Assembly: GCF_016019935.1 (NCBI RefSeq)
Contig: NZ_JAECMT010000001.1
Location: 22 to 64,021 of the forward strand
Length of the DNA stretch: 64,000 nt
Direction: 5' to 3'
Source of the DNA: Paenibacillus sp. GSMTC-2017
GTDB taxonomy: Bacteria; Bacillota; Bacilli; Paenibacillales; Paenibacillaceae
The notes below the pieces were generated by a model. That model did not search any database. It had not been told where the DNA came from and saw only the letters and a list, made by a program, of their open reading frames with translations. The translations under genes were made by a program, and so were the position numbers. Each line of letters starts with the position of its first letter. Positions within the stretch are counted from its first letter, which is position 1. Below, in pieces: positions 34,504 through 43,123 of this stretch.

Positions 34504-34582
34504 GTCTATTTAGGTCGAACCAATTAGTCCAAAGACCTAAACAGACCACATTTATTTTAGTTCTAAAATAGTAGTGCAATTA

Positions 34583-34596
34583 TGGGAGCGTTTGCA
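34583..34596 (+). promoter_or_regulatory. CcpA-type cre site upstream of LPMO 1
   Basis: TGGGAGCGTTTGCA fits the catabolite-responsive element TGNAANCGNTTNCA with one mismatch. The same site, in the same sequence context, precedes the second LPMO gene. Carbon catabolite repression of chitin use is the expected role. Confidence 0.6.
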
Positions 34597-34938
34597 TTAT
34601 GATTAAGTTACTCCATTACCCTCAGCAATAATCCACTTCATGGCCAAACATCTTTCTCAGAAGTTGGTCCATTCATTTCTCTACATTCAACTCAGTAACT
34701 AATTCACACGCCATCTAAAACAACAAACGATTCCAAAACGTGCATCATTCACTGTGTGTATGAGCTCTTTTAGAGTTTATATAAATCGGTTGAAAAAGGA
34801 GTTGATATACTAATCGCGTATGAAAGCTACGATTGACCACTTGTAAGAGAGGGGGCAGCTGACTTAAATTACTCCGCATTGTGATAGAAAAGTGGATAGA
34901 GACCGATACCTAACTAAAACCTAGGAGGTAATGTGATT
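34597..34938 (+). other. Long leader of LPMO 1, paralogous to the leader of LPMO 2
   Basis: No coding frame is seen. Blocks shared with 43124-43475 include GAGTTTATATAAAT (near 34775), the AAGGAG segment that follows it, GAGAGGGGG before the start region and AACTAAAACCTAGGAGGT just before the start codon. The spacing is similar in both copies. This suggests a conserved promoter plus 5' untranslated region duplicated with the gene. Confidence 0.5.
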
Positions 34939-36291
34939 ATGATTCAATCCCGTTTGAATTCTAGTCTGATGATGCGTACTCTGGTTGTCTGTGGTGGTCT
35001 ACTTTTAATATTCACCTGTATGTTGATATTTGCTAAGTCAGTAAGTGCTCACGGTTATGTGGATTCTCCTGCAAGCCGGGCAATCCAATGTAAAAATGGA
35101 ATTAATACCAATTGCGGCAATATCATTTATGAACCGCAAAGCCTCGAAGGTCTTAAAGGTTTCCCTGCTGCTGGTCCTGCCGATGGTAAAATCGCTAGCG
35201 CTGGACTCGCTGCATTCGCAAATCTCGATGCACAAACGGCAACTCGCTGGAACAAAGTTGCGATGAGCAGCGGTACAAATACACTCACATGGAAATTCAC
35301 CGCTCGTCACGCGACGACGAGTTATCGTTATTTCATTACAAAGGCGGATTGGAATCCTAATGCACCACTTTCTCGTGCACAGCTAGATCTAACACCGTTC
35401 TGCACAGTACAAGGCAACGGTCAACAACCTCCGGCAACACTTTCCCACAGCTGTAATATTCCAGCTAGAACGGGTTATCACATCATTCTTGCAGTTTGGG
35501 ATATTGCAGATACACCAAATGCTTGGTATGTTGTAATCGATGCTCAATTCGGTCCATCCGATACAACTCCTCCGACAACTCCGTCTAATCTGACTGCAGG
35601 TACAGTAGGTACAACAACAGCTGCACTATCCTGGGGTGGGTCTACTGACAACAACGCAGTTGCGGGGTATGAAATTTATTCAGGATCGAATACTTCTCCA
35701 ATTGCTACCGTGGCAGCAAATCAGCTAAACGCCAATTTGACGAATCTGCTCGCTGGAACGACCTATAACTTAACCGTCAAAGCCTTTGACACATACGGCA
35801 ATCGCTCATCTGCAAGCAACAGCGTTCAAATAACAACAGTCGCACTTCCGATAGATAACACCCCACCAACTAATCCTACAGGACTCCATGTAATGGGTCC
35901 CGTTGGCTCGAACTCGCTGACACTGATGTGGAATGCGTCAACTGATGCCAATGGCATCGCAGGTTATCGTATTTACTCAGGGGCAACTGTTATTGCTACA
36001 GTTACTGGCACAGCTACCGAAAAGCTTATTACAGGATTGACTCCTACTACGAGTTATACCTTCACAGTCCGAGCCATTGATCCGTCGAATAACGAATCCG
36101 GTAACAGTAATGCGATATCGGCTACGACTATTCAAGGTCCAAGCGCTACCCCATGGGCAGCTAATACTTCCTATACGGTGAACACGCTTGTTTCTTACAA
36201 TGGCGCAGTATACAAATGTATTCAGCCACACACTTCACTAGCAGGGTGGGAGCCAAGTAACGTTCCTGCTCTATGGCAACTACAGCCTTAA
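34939..36291 (+). CDS. Chitin-active lytic polysaccharide monooxygenase, AA10 + 2 FnIII + CBM5/12 (copy 1)
   Basis: A 450-residue secreted copper enzyme that cleaves crystalline chitin by oxidation. The signal peptide ends SVSA at residue 37, so the mature protein starts with His38 (HGYVDSPASRA), the N-terminal half of the copper histidine brace; His124 in FTARHATTSYRYFI is the second ligand. The AA10 domain (38-210) is followed by two fibronectin type III domains (about 213-300 and 306-394) and a C-terminal CBM5/12 chitin-binding module (WAANTSYTVNTLVSYNGAVY, then WEPSN). AGGAGG lies 10 bases before ATG 34939. About 8.5 kb downstream there is a close paralog with the same architecture. Confidence 0.95.
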   Translation: MIQSRLNSSLMMRTLVVCGGLLLIFTCMLIFAKSVSAHGYVDSPASRAIQCKNGINTNCGNIIYEPQSLEGLKGFPAAGPADGKIASAGLAAFANLDAQTATRWNKVAMSSGTNTLTWKFTARHATTSYRYFITKADWNPNAPLSRAQLDLTPFCTVQGNGQQPPATLSHSCNIPARTGYHIILAVWDIADTPNAWYVVIDAQFGPSDTTPPTTPSNLTAGTVGTTTAALSWGGSTDNNAVAGYEIYSGSNTSPIATVAANQLNANLTNLLAGTTYNLTVKAFDTYGNRSSASNSVQITTVALPIDNTPPTNPTGLHVMGPVGSNSLTLMWNASTDANGIAGYRIYSGATVIATVTGTATEKLITGLTPTTSYTFTVRAIDPSNNESGNSNAISATTIQGPSATPWAANTSYTVNTLVSYNGAVYKCIQPHTSLAGWEPSNVPALWQLQP

Positions 36292-36319
36292 CGAGTTATA
36301 ATTAGTAAAATCAGGTATG

Positions 36320-36356
36320 AAGCCCTCGATGCTCATATGGAGCTCCGGGGGCTTTT
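36320..36356 (+). terminator. Rho-independent terminator of LPMO 1
   Basis: Stem of about 9 bp, AAGCCCTCG (36320-36328) / CGGGGGCTT (36346-36354), with G-U pairing and a short T run. Confidence 0.65.
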
Positions 36357-36383
36357 CATTCTGAAAACAGGAGATATTACAAC

Positions 36384-36701
36384 ATGACATTATTCCATTA
36401 TATTGCTGCAAGCCATGAACTTCCTACAGGCGCATTCGGACAGAAAAAGACAACTAAGACGATTATGAATCTCGTAACGATAAATAATCCCTCGGCAAAA
36501 GAACAATGAACTATTCAAGTAATGCTGGACAAAGATCCAAAAGGCGAAGATCTTATCGATATGAACGAAACATGCTGGGCAGAAGGATTTGAACAGTTTT
36601 CAGAAACACCTTTGAGAGAACTCGTACTTGACCTATCAACTTTTCAACTGGGAGATACGGTCGAGTGGAAAGAACGACATTTTATTCGTGTGAAAAAGTA
36701 A
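36384..36701 (+). pseudogene. Small gene interrupted by an in-frame TGA
   Basis: From ATG 36384 (preceded by CAGGAG) the frame reads MTLFHYIAASHELPTGAFGQ and so on for 41 codons, meets TGA at 36507-36509, then continues open in the same frame for 64 codons (TIQVMLDKDPKGEDLIDMNE to WKERHFIRVKK) to TAA at 36701. The two halves together would give a protein of about 105 residues. The simplest reading is a nonsense mutation. No family is recognised. A glyoxalase-family gene follows after 18 bases, so the two were probably one transcript. Confidence 0.65.
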
Positions 36702-36719
36702 GTCAAAGGAGATGTAACA

Positions 36720-37088
36720 ATGTTTACATTTAATCAAGTTATTCCGATAGTTCGTATCTTTGATGAGAAAAAGGCGAAAGAATTTTATGTTGACTATCTT
36801 GGCTTTCAAATTGATTGGGAACATCGCTTCGAAACTAATTTACCGCTATACATACAAATTTCTCGCGATACTATCGTCATACATTTAACTGAACATCACG
36901 GTGATTGTTGCCCCGGATCAGCTTTTCGTATGGGGGTTTCAGATATTAAATCATTCCACAAACAATTACTTGAAAAAGAATATAACTATCTGCGACCAGC
37001 AATTGAACGTACACCTTGGAATAGCAATGAGATGCGACTCATTGACCCTTTTGGCAATCGTATAACTTTGTTCCACTATGATGAATAA
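36720..37088 (+). CDS. VOC/glyoxalase family protein (bleomycin-resistance-like)
   Basis: A 122-residue protein of the vicinal oxygen chelate superfamily. It contains the two beta-alpha-beta-beta-beta units: VIPIVRIFDEKKAKEFYVDY with LGFQIDWEH, and FRMGVSDIKSFHKQLLEKEY ending RLIDPFGNRITLFHYDE. DPFGNRI is the hallmark end motif. Members bind glycopeptide antibiotics such as bleomycin or act as small isomerases or dioxygenases; which applies here is unknown. AAAGGAGAT lies 6 bases before ATG 36720. Confidence 0.85.
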   Translation: MFTFNQVIPIVRIFDEKKAKEFYVDYLGFQIDWEHRFETNLPLYIQISRDTIVIHLTEHHGDCCPGSAFRMGVSDIKSFHKQLLEKEYNYLRPAIERTPWNSNEMRLIDPFGNRITLFHYDE

Positions 37089-37131
37089 CGTTTATGGTAT
37101 AGGTTGAATAACTCTTTTAAAATAATCCTTG

Positions 37132-37167
37132 AATACCTTCAAACTAAGTTTGATGGTATTTTTTTGT
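37132..37167 (+). terminator. Rho-independent terminator
   Basis: A 13-bp stem, AATACCTTCAAAC (37132-37144) / GTTTGATGGTATT (37148-37160), with a T run. Confidence 0.88.
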
Positions 37168-37262
37168 TTAAATTGAATCCGTCACCTTAGGAAAAGACAG
37201 CCTCCTGTATAATAAATAGTAATTCAATTTGTTGAAATAAATTTACTTTTAGGAGGACACGA

Positions 37263-38153
37263 ATGAGTGAAATTACTGAACATTTAGTAAGTCAGCTTAT
37301 AAAAGCCCAATTTCCACATTGGTCTGATTTACCAATTAAACCTGTGGCGGTATCAGGAAATGACAATAGAACCTTTCATCTAGGTGATGAAATGAGTGTC
37401 AGATTGCCAAGTAAGGACTGTTATGTTCCTCAAGTTGAGAAGGAATTGTTTTGGCTTCCGAAATTACAACCACACCTTACGTTACCAATCTCTGCGCCCA
37501 TAGCTAAAGGAGAACCAGCGGAGGGGTACCCTTGGCCATGGTCAATTAATAAGTGGATTGAGGGAGAAACAGTACGTTATGAAAATGTTCAAAGTATAAA
37601 CCAACTTGCTATTGACTTAGCACATTTTCTCAAGGAACTTCAATCAATTGATTGCACTGGCGGACCTATCGCTGGATTGCATAATTTCTATCGAGGTGGA
37701 GCACTTTCTGTTTATGATGAAGAGACTAAGACTGCATTAAGGAATCTTCAATCTCATGTAAATGCAAATAAATGTTATAGCATTTGGATGCTTGCGCTGC
37801 AGTCGAGCTGGACCAATAATCCCGTTTGGGTTCATGGTGATATCGCTCCTGGAAACCTATTGGTGAATGATGGAAAACTCAGTGCTGTCATCGATTTTGG
37901 AATACTTGGTATCGGAGATCCTTCTTGCGATTTGGCGATGGCGTGGACCTTTTTTGATAAAGAAAGCAGAAAGCTGTTCTTTAATGAGATAGGGTGCAAT
38001 GAAGAAACATGGCACCGAGCACGTGGCTGGGCTTTGTGGAAAGCGCTTATCGTATTGGATGAGAATGATAAAAATTCAAAAGCAGCATTGGATGCAGAGC
38101 GCACTCTAGGCATTATACTAGACGAGTTTGAACAGTTAAATAGGGACAACTGA
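37263..38153 (+). CDS. Aminoglycoside phosphotransferase family kinase
   Basis: A 296-residue protein with the small-molecule kinase fold. The Brenner motif is VHGDIAPGNLLVNDGK (HGDxxxxN catalytic loop) and the metal-binding DFG-like motif is AVIDFGILGIGDPSCDLAMA. The N-terminal lobe has VAVSGNDNRTFHLGDEMSVR. The fold is shared by antibiotic kinases and by many kinases of sugars or amino-alcohols; resistance should not be assumed. GGAGG lies 6 bases before ATG 37263. It is a single-gene unit between hairpins. Confidence 0.9.
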   Translation: MSEITEHLVSQLIKAQFPHWSDLPIKPVAVSGNDNRTFHLGDEMSVRLPSKDCYVPQVEKELFWLPKLQPHLTLPISAPIAKGEPAEGYPWPWSINKWIEGETVRYENVQSINQLAIDLAHFLKELQSIDCTGGPIAGLHNFYRGGALSVYDEETKTALRNLQSHVNANKCYSIWMLALQSSWTNNPVWVHGDIAPGNLLVNDGKLSAVIDFGILGIGDPSCDLAMAWTFFDKESRKLFFNEIGCNEETWHRARGWALWKALIVLDENDKNSKAALDAERTLGIILDEFEQLNRDN

Positions 38154-38234
38154 ATGTAAAATTATTGATATACCTAAGATAGATCTGTGTATTGTTACAG
38201 ACACCTATCTATCTAAGGATAAAGTGGGCTACTT

Positions 38235-38480
38235 CTACTTTTTGCCGATTATAATCGTTAACTTCTCATCAACTCGAGCTCCAAAGTCCTCAGCATGGTT
38301 GTTTTGCGCGCGAGCCAGTTTAATTTCATTTGTGCCCTCATGCAGATTCGTCAGTTTAAACAACTTCTTACTCGTTATAGGTCCAGTAATATTACCATCC
38401 AAATAATAATGAACATGACCTTCACCTGCAACAGGTGCACCACCATAATTATTGTCGGTTAATTTTAAATTTGTTCTCAC
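38235..38480 (-). CDS. Short beta-rich protein, possible C-terminal remnant
   Basis: An 81-residue frame on the minus strand (GTG 38480). It contains GEGHVHYYLDGNITGP and LHEGTNEIKLARAQNNHAED, a pattern seen in the C-terminal domain of exported proteins of unknown function in Bacillales. Here there is no signal peptide, the start has no well-placed ribosome site and the frame is open 13 codons further upstream. It may be a truncated remnant of a lipoprotein, or a short cytoplasmic protein. Confidence 0.45.
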   Translation of the reverse strand: MRTNLKLTDNNYGGAPVAGEGHVHYYLDGNITGPITSKKLFKLTNLHEGTNEIKLARAQNNHAEDFGARVDEKLTIIIGKK

Positions 38481-38571
38481 CTTTAAGTACTTTGATCTAT
38501 GGAAATTATAAAATTAATATCTCGATTGGCCAATATAAATAAACATCATACACGCAATTCAAAATTGTTTT

Positions 38572-38650
38572 TTGAAAGTACTTACCGGATTTCGGATAAA
38601 CCTGCTCTTGGCGGGAATTCTATCTAAGATGTACATTTTAGTACTTTCAA
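38572..38650. repeat. 11-bp inverted repeat upstream of the CBS gene
   Basis: TTGAAAGTACT (38572-38582) and its exact complement AGTACTTTCAA (38640-38650) are 57 bases apart. A related AAGTACTTT occurs at 38487-38495. It could be an operator pair or a hairpin; the role is unknown. Confidence 0.4.
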
Positions 38651-38679
38651 TTCAATTAAAATGAAAGGCGTTGTAACTT

Positions 38680-39120
38680 ATGAAGCAAGTACGGGATTTA
38701 ATGTCTACCCATTGTAAAACTGTGACGTTACAAGACAATGTTTATGAAATTGCTGTTCAAATGGCCGATAATGATATTGGATTTGTTCTAGTAGTTGATG
38801 AAAATGATCGTAATAAGTTAATTGGAGCAGTAACAGATAGGGATCTTGTCGTCCGAGGGTACGCTGCTAAACGTCCTGGTTCGTGTCCGGTAAAAGATGT
38901 GATGAGTGAAGCACTTGTGACTGTCTCACCTGAACAGGACGCTGAGGAAGCAGCCGATATTATGGCCAACCACCAAATTCGGCGTCTTCCTGTCGTTGAA
39001 GATGGTAAGTTGGTCGGAGTAATAACGCTTGGCGACTTGTCGCTCGGCAATACAACGAAACATGACGCAGGTTTCGCCTTAACCGAAATATCAGAGGATC
39101 ATGGGCAAGTACTACATTAA
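38680..39120 (+). CDS. CBS-domain protein
   Basis: A 146-residue protein made of a CBS pair (Bateman module). CBS1 covers residues 1-60 (VRDLMSTHCKTVTLQDNVYE, then IGAVTDRDLVVRGYA) and CBS2 residues 72-125 (VKDVMSEALVTVSPEQDAEE, then VGVITLGDLS). Such stand-alone modules bind adenine nucleotides and act as energy or stress sensors; similar proteins (YhcV, YrpC-like) are stress-induced in Bacillus. GAAAGG lies upstream of ATG 38680. It is a single-gene unit with its own terminator. Confidence 0.92.
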   Translation: MKQVRDLMSTHCKTVTLQDNVYEIAVQMADNDIGFVLVVDENDRNKLIGAVTDRDLVVRGYAAKRPGSCPVKDVMSEALVTVSPEQDAEEAADIMANHQIRRLPVVEDGKLVGVITLGDLSLGNTTKHDAGFALTEISEDHGQVLH

Positions 39121-39146
39121 TCAACAACGGCAGAAGAAGTACAATG

Positions 39147-39180
39147 AACTCATGTGTAAGTCATGCGCATGAGTTTTTTG
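39147..39180 (+). terminator. Rho-independent terminator
   Basis: Stem AACTCATG (39147-39154) / CATGAGTT (39168-39175) followed by TTTT. Confidence 0.82.
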
Positions 39181-39274
39181 TTGTTTATATTCCGTTTAAG
39201 TTACTCATATATAGTGAGGATTGTTGGAGAGAAACAACTTCCGACCAATATGATCAAGAAAGAAGGAAATCTAA

Positions 39275-41026
39275 ATGAGTGAACAAACGAGTACAGGGAA
39301 AGGCTGGAGAAGATTACTTACTCTTATTATGAACGCCAAGCCACCAAAGTTGCTGTTATTAACGGCTTTACTACTAAGTTTATTATCGACTGTGGCCTAC
39401 CTAATGGTGCCAATAATGACAAAGGAATTGGTGAATGGTTTTTCAGCAGATTCGTTAAAATCTAGCCAAATCGTATTAATGGCGTCAGCTGTATTCATAC
39501 AGGCTATTACGCAGAGTCTTTCAGTCTATATGTTTAGTTACAGTGGTAACAAAGTTGTTTCGTCGATTCGTGATTCGCTATGGCGCAAAATTTTAAAGCT
39601 GAGGATCAGTTATTTTGACAATAACGCTTCTGGTGATGTTATTAGTCGAATTACTAACGATACTGCAGTTGTACGAGGTTTAGTTGCTGAACACTTTTCA
39701 AATTTTATTACAGGTATTGTATCGTTAATTGGTTCACTTATCATTATGTTTTATATGAATTGGCAAATGACTTTAGTCATCATCGGAGTATTTCTGATTT
39801 CCGCCCTGTTAATGGTACCGCTTGGTCGAGCCATGTATACGATTTCCAAAGGCATGCAAGATGAAACGGCATCATTCACATCAATACTAAGCCGTGTAGT
39901 ATCTGATGTTAGGCTTGTAAAAGCTTCTGGCGCAGAGGCTGAGGAGTATAATCGCGGATCTATAGGCATTAATAAACTTTTCCGATTTGGCCTTAAGGAA
40001 GCGAGAATTCAAGCTATTATTTCGCCAGTTATTTCCCTCATTATTTTGCTAATTTTAGTTGGTATTATTGGCTTTGGTGGAGCTCAGATTGCATCTGGTG
40101 CAATGACTGCTGGGGAGCTTGTCGCTTTCATCTTATATTTATTCCAGATTATATTTCCAGTAATGTCGATATCACAATTTTTTACCCAGTATCAGAAAGC
40201 GTTAGGTGCTACAGAAAGTCTTGCAGCTATTATGCAGTCAGAAGAAGAACCGGAAGATGGTACCTCTACAATTCAATCTGGAAAAACTATTCAGCTCAAA
40301 AATGTATCATTCACTTACAAAGCGGATCAGCCTATTTTAGAGAATCTTGAGTTAACGATCGAATCTGGCAAAGCAACTGCAATTGTAGGGCCGAGTGGTG
40401 GAGGGAAAACGACGCTGTTTTCACTATTAGAACGATTTTACCTCCCGTCTAGTGGATCTATTCATTACGGCAATGAAAACATCGAGCAATTCACATTAAG
40501 GGCTTGGAGAGAGCAAATCGGATATGTATCGCAAGAAAGCCCCATTATTGCAGGGTCGATTCGCGATAATATCACATACGGACTGGAACGAATAATTTCC
40601 GATGAGGAATTAGCACAAGCTGCAGAAATGGCTTATGCGGACGGATTTATCCGCGAATTGCCAGATGCTTACGACACAGAAGTAGGTGAAAGAGGGATCA
40701 AATTGTCAGGAGGTCAAAGGCAAAGAATCGCTATTGCAAGAGCGCTTCTTCGTAATCCCAATATTTTGATGTTAGACGAAGCAACGTCAAACCTTGACAG
40801 CAGTTCAGAAGAAATTGTACAACAAGCGCTCCATAATCTGATGGCAGGTCGGACAACAATTATTATCGCACATCGATTAGCAACCGTTGTTGACGCACAC
40901 AAAATTGTGTTTATCGAGAAGGGCCGAATTACAGGCACTGGTACTCATGAACAATTATATGAAACCCATCTGATGTATCGAAAATTCGCAGATCAGCAGC
41001 TACGCAGTGGTATAATCGAAACATAA
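39275..41026 (+). CDS. ABC exporter, fused permease-ATPase (BmrA/LmrA type)
   Basis: A 583-residue half-transporter. Residues 1-320 form six membrane helices (start LLLLTALLLSLLSTVAYLMV) and residues 335-580 the ATPase. Walker A is GPSGGGKTT, the Q loop is in VSQESPI, the signature is LSGGQRQR, Walker B is ILMLDEATSN and the switch His is in IIAHRLATV. It should work as a homodimer exporting hydrophobic compounds, lipids or drugs. Its start is ATG 39275 with AGAAGGAAA upstream. A response regulator begins 52 bases downstream, so drug or envelope-stress control by the two-component system is likely. Confidence 0.93.
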   Translation: MSEQTSTGKGWRRLLTLIMNAKPPKLLLLTALLLSLLSTVAYLMVPIMTKELVNGFSADSLKSSQIVLMASAVFIQAITQSLSVYMFSYSGNKVVSSIRDSLWRKILKLRISYFDNNASGDVISRITNDTAVVRGLVAEHFSNFITGIVSLIGSLIIMFYMNWQMTLVIIGVFLISALLMVPLGRAMYTISKGMQDETASFTSILSRVVSDVRLVKASGAEAEEYNRGSIGINKLFRFGLKEARIQAIISPVISLIILLILVGIIGFGGAQIASGAMTAGELVAFILYLFQIIFPVMSISQFFTQYQKALGATESLAAIMQSEEEPEDGTSTIQSGKTIQLKNVSFTYKADQPILENLELTIESGKATAIVGPSGGGKTTLFSLLERFYLPSSGSIHYGNENIEQFTLRAWREQIGYVSQESPIIAGSIRDNITYGLERIISDEELAQAAEMAYADGFIRELPDAYDTEVGERGIKLSGGQRQRIAIARALLRNPNILMLDEATSNLDSSSEEIVQQALHNLMAGRTTIIIAHRLATVVDAHKIVFIEKGRITGTGTHEQLYETHLMYRKFADQQLRSGIIET

Positions 41027-41078
41027 TGAAGGGTAACAGATCCTTGAATATCGTAAACAGTTAGTGGGAGGAATATGA

Positions 41079-41762
41079 ATGCCAACTTTATTAATAGTGG
41101 ACGACGATTCATATATACGGGAACTTGTCAGCGTCGTCTTGACACAAGCTGGCTTCATAATCAAGGAGGCTTCTGACGGAGCTGAAGCCCTTCAACAGTT
41201 GGAGCGGTGGACGATAGATTTAGCCATATTGGATATTATGCTACCAGGGATGGATGGCTTACGTCTGTGTGAAGAAATTCGCCAAGATAGAGATATCCCT
41301 ATTCTTATGTTGACTGCGAAAGCCGAGACGGTGCATAAGATTAAAGGATTTGACGCCGGGGCAGACGATTATCTCGTAAAACCGTTCGATACTGCAGAAC
41401 TAGTTGCACGGGTTAAAGCACTGCTCAAACGTTATCGTCTTTTAACTTCTCCTACTATCCATGTAGCAGGTTTGACTTTGCATAAGCAATCGCTCGAAAT
41501 CGTGTCAAACACGCAAACTGTAACACTTCCTCCAAAAGAGTTTGAAGTATTGTTTAAGCTGGCTGAGAATATCGGGAGGACGATTCTTCGAGAACATCTC
41601 ATTCAATCCATTTGGGGCATTGATTTTGACGGAAACGAACGCACACTCGACGTACATGTAAATCGACTACGTGACAAACTAGTTGAGTGGAATCAACCTG
41701 CTCGAATACAGACCGTACGTGGACTTGGTTATAGGTTGGAGGAGGTTCTCATACATGAATAA
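41079..41762 (+). CDS. OmpR/PhoB-type response regulator
   Basis: A 227-residue regulator. The receiver (1-115) has LLIVDDDSYIRELV (acidic pair), the phospho-acceptor Asp in LAILDIMLPGMDG, MLTAKAE and the conserved Lys in DDYLVKPFDT. The winged-helix effector domain (130-225) includes LPPKEFEVLFKLAENIGRTI, and ends RTLDVHVNRLRDKL and VRGLGYRLEE. GGAGG lies 8 bases before ATG 41079. It overlaps the kinase by 8 bases. With the preceding ABC exporter it forms a transporter-regulator module. Confidence 0.95.
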   Translation: MPTLLIVDDDSYIRELVSVVLTQAGFIIKEASDGAEALQQLERWTIDLAILDIMLPGMDGLRLCEEIRQDRDIPILMLTAKAETVHKIKGFDAGADDYLVKPFDTAELVARVKALLKRYRLLTSPTIHVAGLTLHKQSLEIVSNTQTVTLPPKEFEVLFKLAENIGRTILREHLIQSIWGIDFDGNERTLDVHVNRLRDKLVEWNQPARIQTVRGLGYRLEEVLIHE

Positions 41763-42828
41763 GAAGCCAAGCCAACTTCGATGGATCATCATTCTACTTT
41801 CTTTATTTGTTTTTCTGATTCTAGCATTATCACTCGCATATGCAGGTGTATCATTTATGTTTAGCCGATGGCTACCTGTAATATCTGGTTACTGGTTCAG
41901 TATGTCAGTAGCGCTGGCTGGTTTCGTATTATTCTGTATAAGTGCAACAATCATTAGCCATATGTTCGGACCTCGTACTTTTCCGATTATTGATGAAGTG
42001 ATTGGTGCGATGCAAAAAATCTCCAAAGGGGACTTTGATGTAAATCTAGAACATCTTGAGAAGCAAGAACCATTTTCTGAGCTTGCAGACAATGTTCGTG
42101 TTATGGCTAAAGATCTCAAACGTATGGAGCAACTACGCCAACAATTTGTATCAGACGTTTCACATGAGATTCAGTCCCCACTTACATCAATAAGTGGTTT
42201 TGCAAAAGTGCTAAGAGGGGGTACGGTAACTGATCAAACCCGTGACCACTACTTAGCCATAATAGAAACCGAAAGCAAACGCTTATCTGTCCTTAGTGAC
42301 AACTTATTAAAACTTGCATCGCTCGACTCAGAACATCATCCTTTCAACCCAATGCCATACAGACTTGATAGACAACTACGAGAAATTGCTCTTACCCTTG
42401 AACCACTATGGTTAGAGAAGAAATTGTCTTTACAAGTAGAGTTACCAGAAATGACTACAATTGCTGACGAAGATTTAATGCGTCAAGTATGGATAAATTT
42501 ACTCACCAACAGCATTAAGTTCACTCCAAATGATGGAGAAATCAAAATTGACGCTGCTTTGGAAAGTGGTGAATATCATGTCCATATTCGAGACACTGGA
42601 AACGGAATCCCGATAGATGATTTACCACGAATCTTCGAACGATTTTATAAAGCGGATCGCTCACGTAATCGCACACAAGAGGGCAGTGGGCTTGGCCTCT
42701 CCATTGTCAAAAGAATAATCGAGCGTCACAATGGTAGCATTGAAGTAAAAAGTTCTGTTGGTGATGGAACCGTCATGTCGGTTTTGTTGCCTCGTGGACA
42801 TGAACATTTTTCTGGTTCTTTAGATTAG
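41755..42828 (+). CDS. Sensor histidine kinase (OmpR-partner class)
   Basis: A 357-residue kinase with two membrane helices (about 12-35 and 45-70) and almost no extracellular loop, then a HAMP linker (VIGAMQKISKGDFDVNLEHL), the HisKA box FVSDVSHEIQSPLTSISGFA (His phospho-acceptor), N box INLLTNSIKFTPNDGEI and G boxes RDTGNGIP and GSGLGLSIVKRI. The short sensor region fits intramembrane-sensing kinases that watch the envelope or an ABC exporter. ATG 41755 has GGAGGAGG upstream within the regulator gene. A terminator follows. Confidence 0.94.
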   Translation: MNKKPSQLRWIIILLSLFVFLILALSLAYAGVSFMFSRWLPVISGYWFSMSVALAGFVLFCISATIISHMFGPRTFPIIDEVIGAMQKISKGDFDVNLEHLEKQEPFSELADNVRVMAKDLKRMEQLRQQFVSDVSHEIQSPLTSISGFAKVLRGGTVTDQTRDHYLAIIETESKRLSVLSDNLLKLASLDSEHHPFNPMPYRLDRQLREIALTLEPLWLEKKLSLQVELPEMTTIADEDLMRQVWINLLTNSIKFTPNDGEIKIDAALESGEYHVHIRDTGNGIPIDDLPRIFERFYKADRSRNRTQEGSGLGLSIVKRIIERHNGSIEVKSSVGDGTVMSVLLPRGHEHFSGSLD

Positions 42829-42893
42829 TCACCCGGCATTTAAATCACTTTGGATCACATTATTTTTATGTTACACGTTTTGATTGAACGATC

Positions 42894-42930
42894 AAGAGGT
42901 CACTGATAGAGTAGTGACCTCTTATTATTT
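42894..42930 (+). terminator. Rho-independent terminator
   Basis: Perfect 11-bp stem AAGAGGTCACT (42894-42904) / AGTGACCTCTT (42913-42923) with a T-rich tail. Confidence 0.9.
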
Positions 42931-43109
42931 TATCGTTTCAATTAATAGAATCCGAGTTCACCGCTAGACAACTTGACTGTTTTTTATAGTACTAGAAAGT
43001 TAAATGAATGACTTATTAAGCGGAATACTGTCGTTACATAGGACAGAGGGCGTATTAGGAGAGCCATTTCGACCATTTTCAATTTAGTTCTAAAATATCA
43101 GTGCAATTA

Positions 43110-43123
43110 TGATAGCGCTTGCA
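43110..43123 (+). promoter_or_regulatory. CcpA-type cre site upstream of LPMO 2
   Basis: TGATAGCGCTTGCA matches the cre consensus TGNAANCGNTTNCA with one mismatch and is centred on the palindrome AGCGCT. It lies in a block shared with the region upstream of LPMO 1 (GTTCTAAAATA, GTGCAATTATG). Confidence 0.65.

Noticed and set aside
37263..38153. Aminoglycoside resistance gene
   Set aside because: The kinase fold is clear but no residue pattern specific to aminoglycoside substrates was recognised; most such chromosomal proteins have other substrates.
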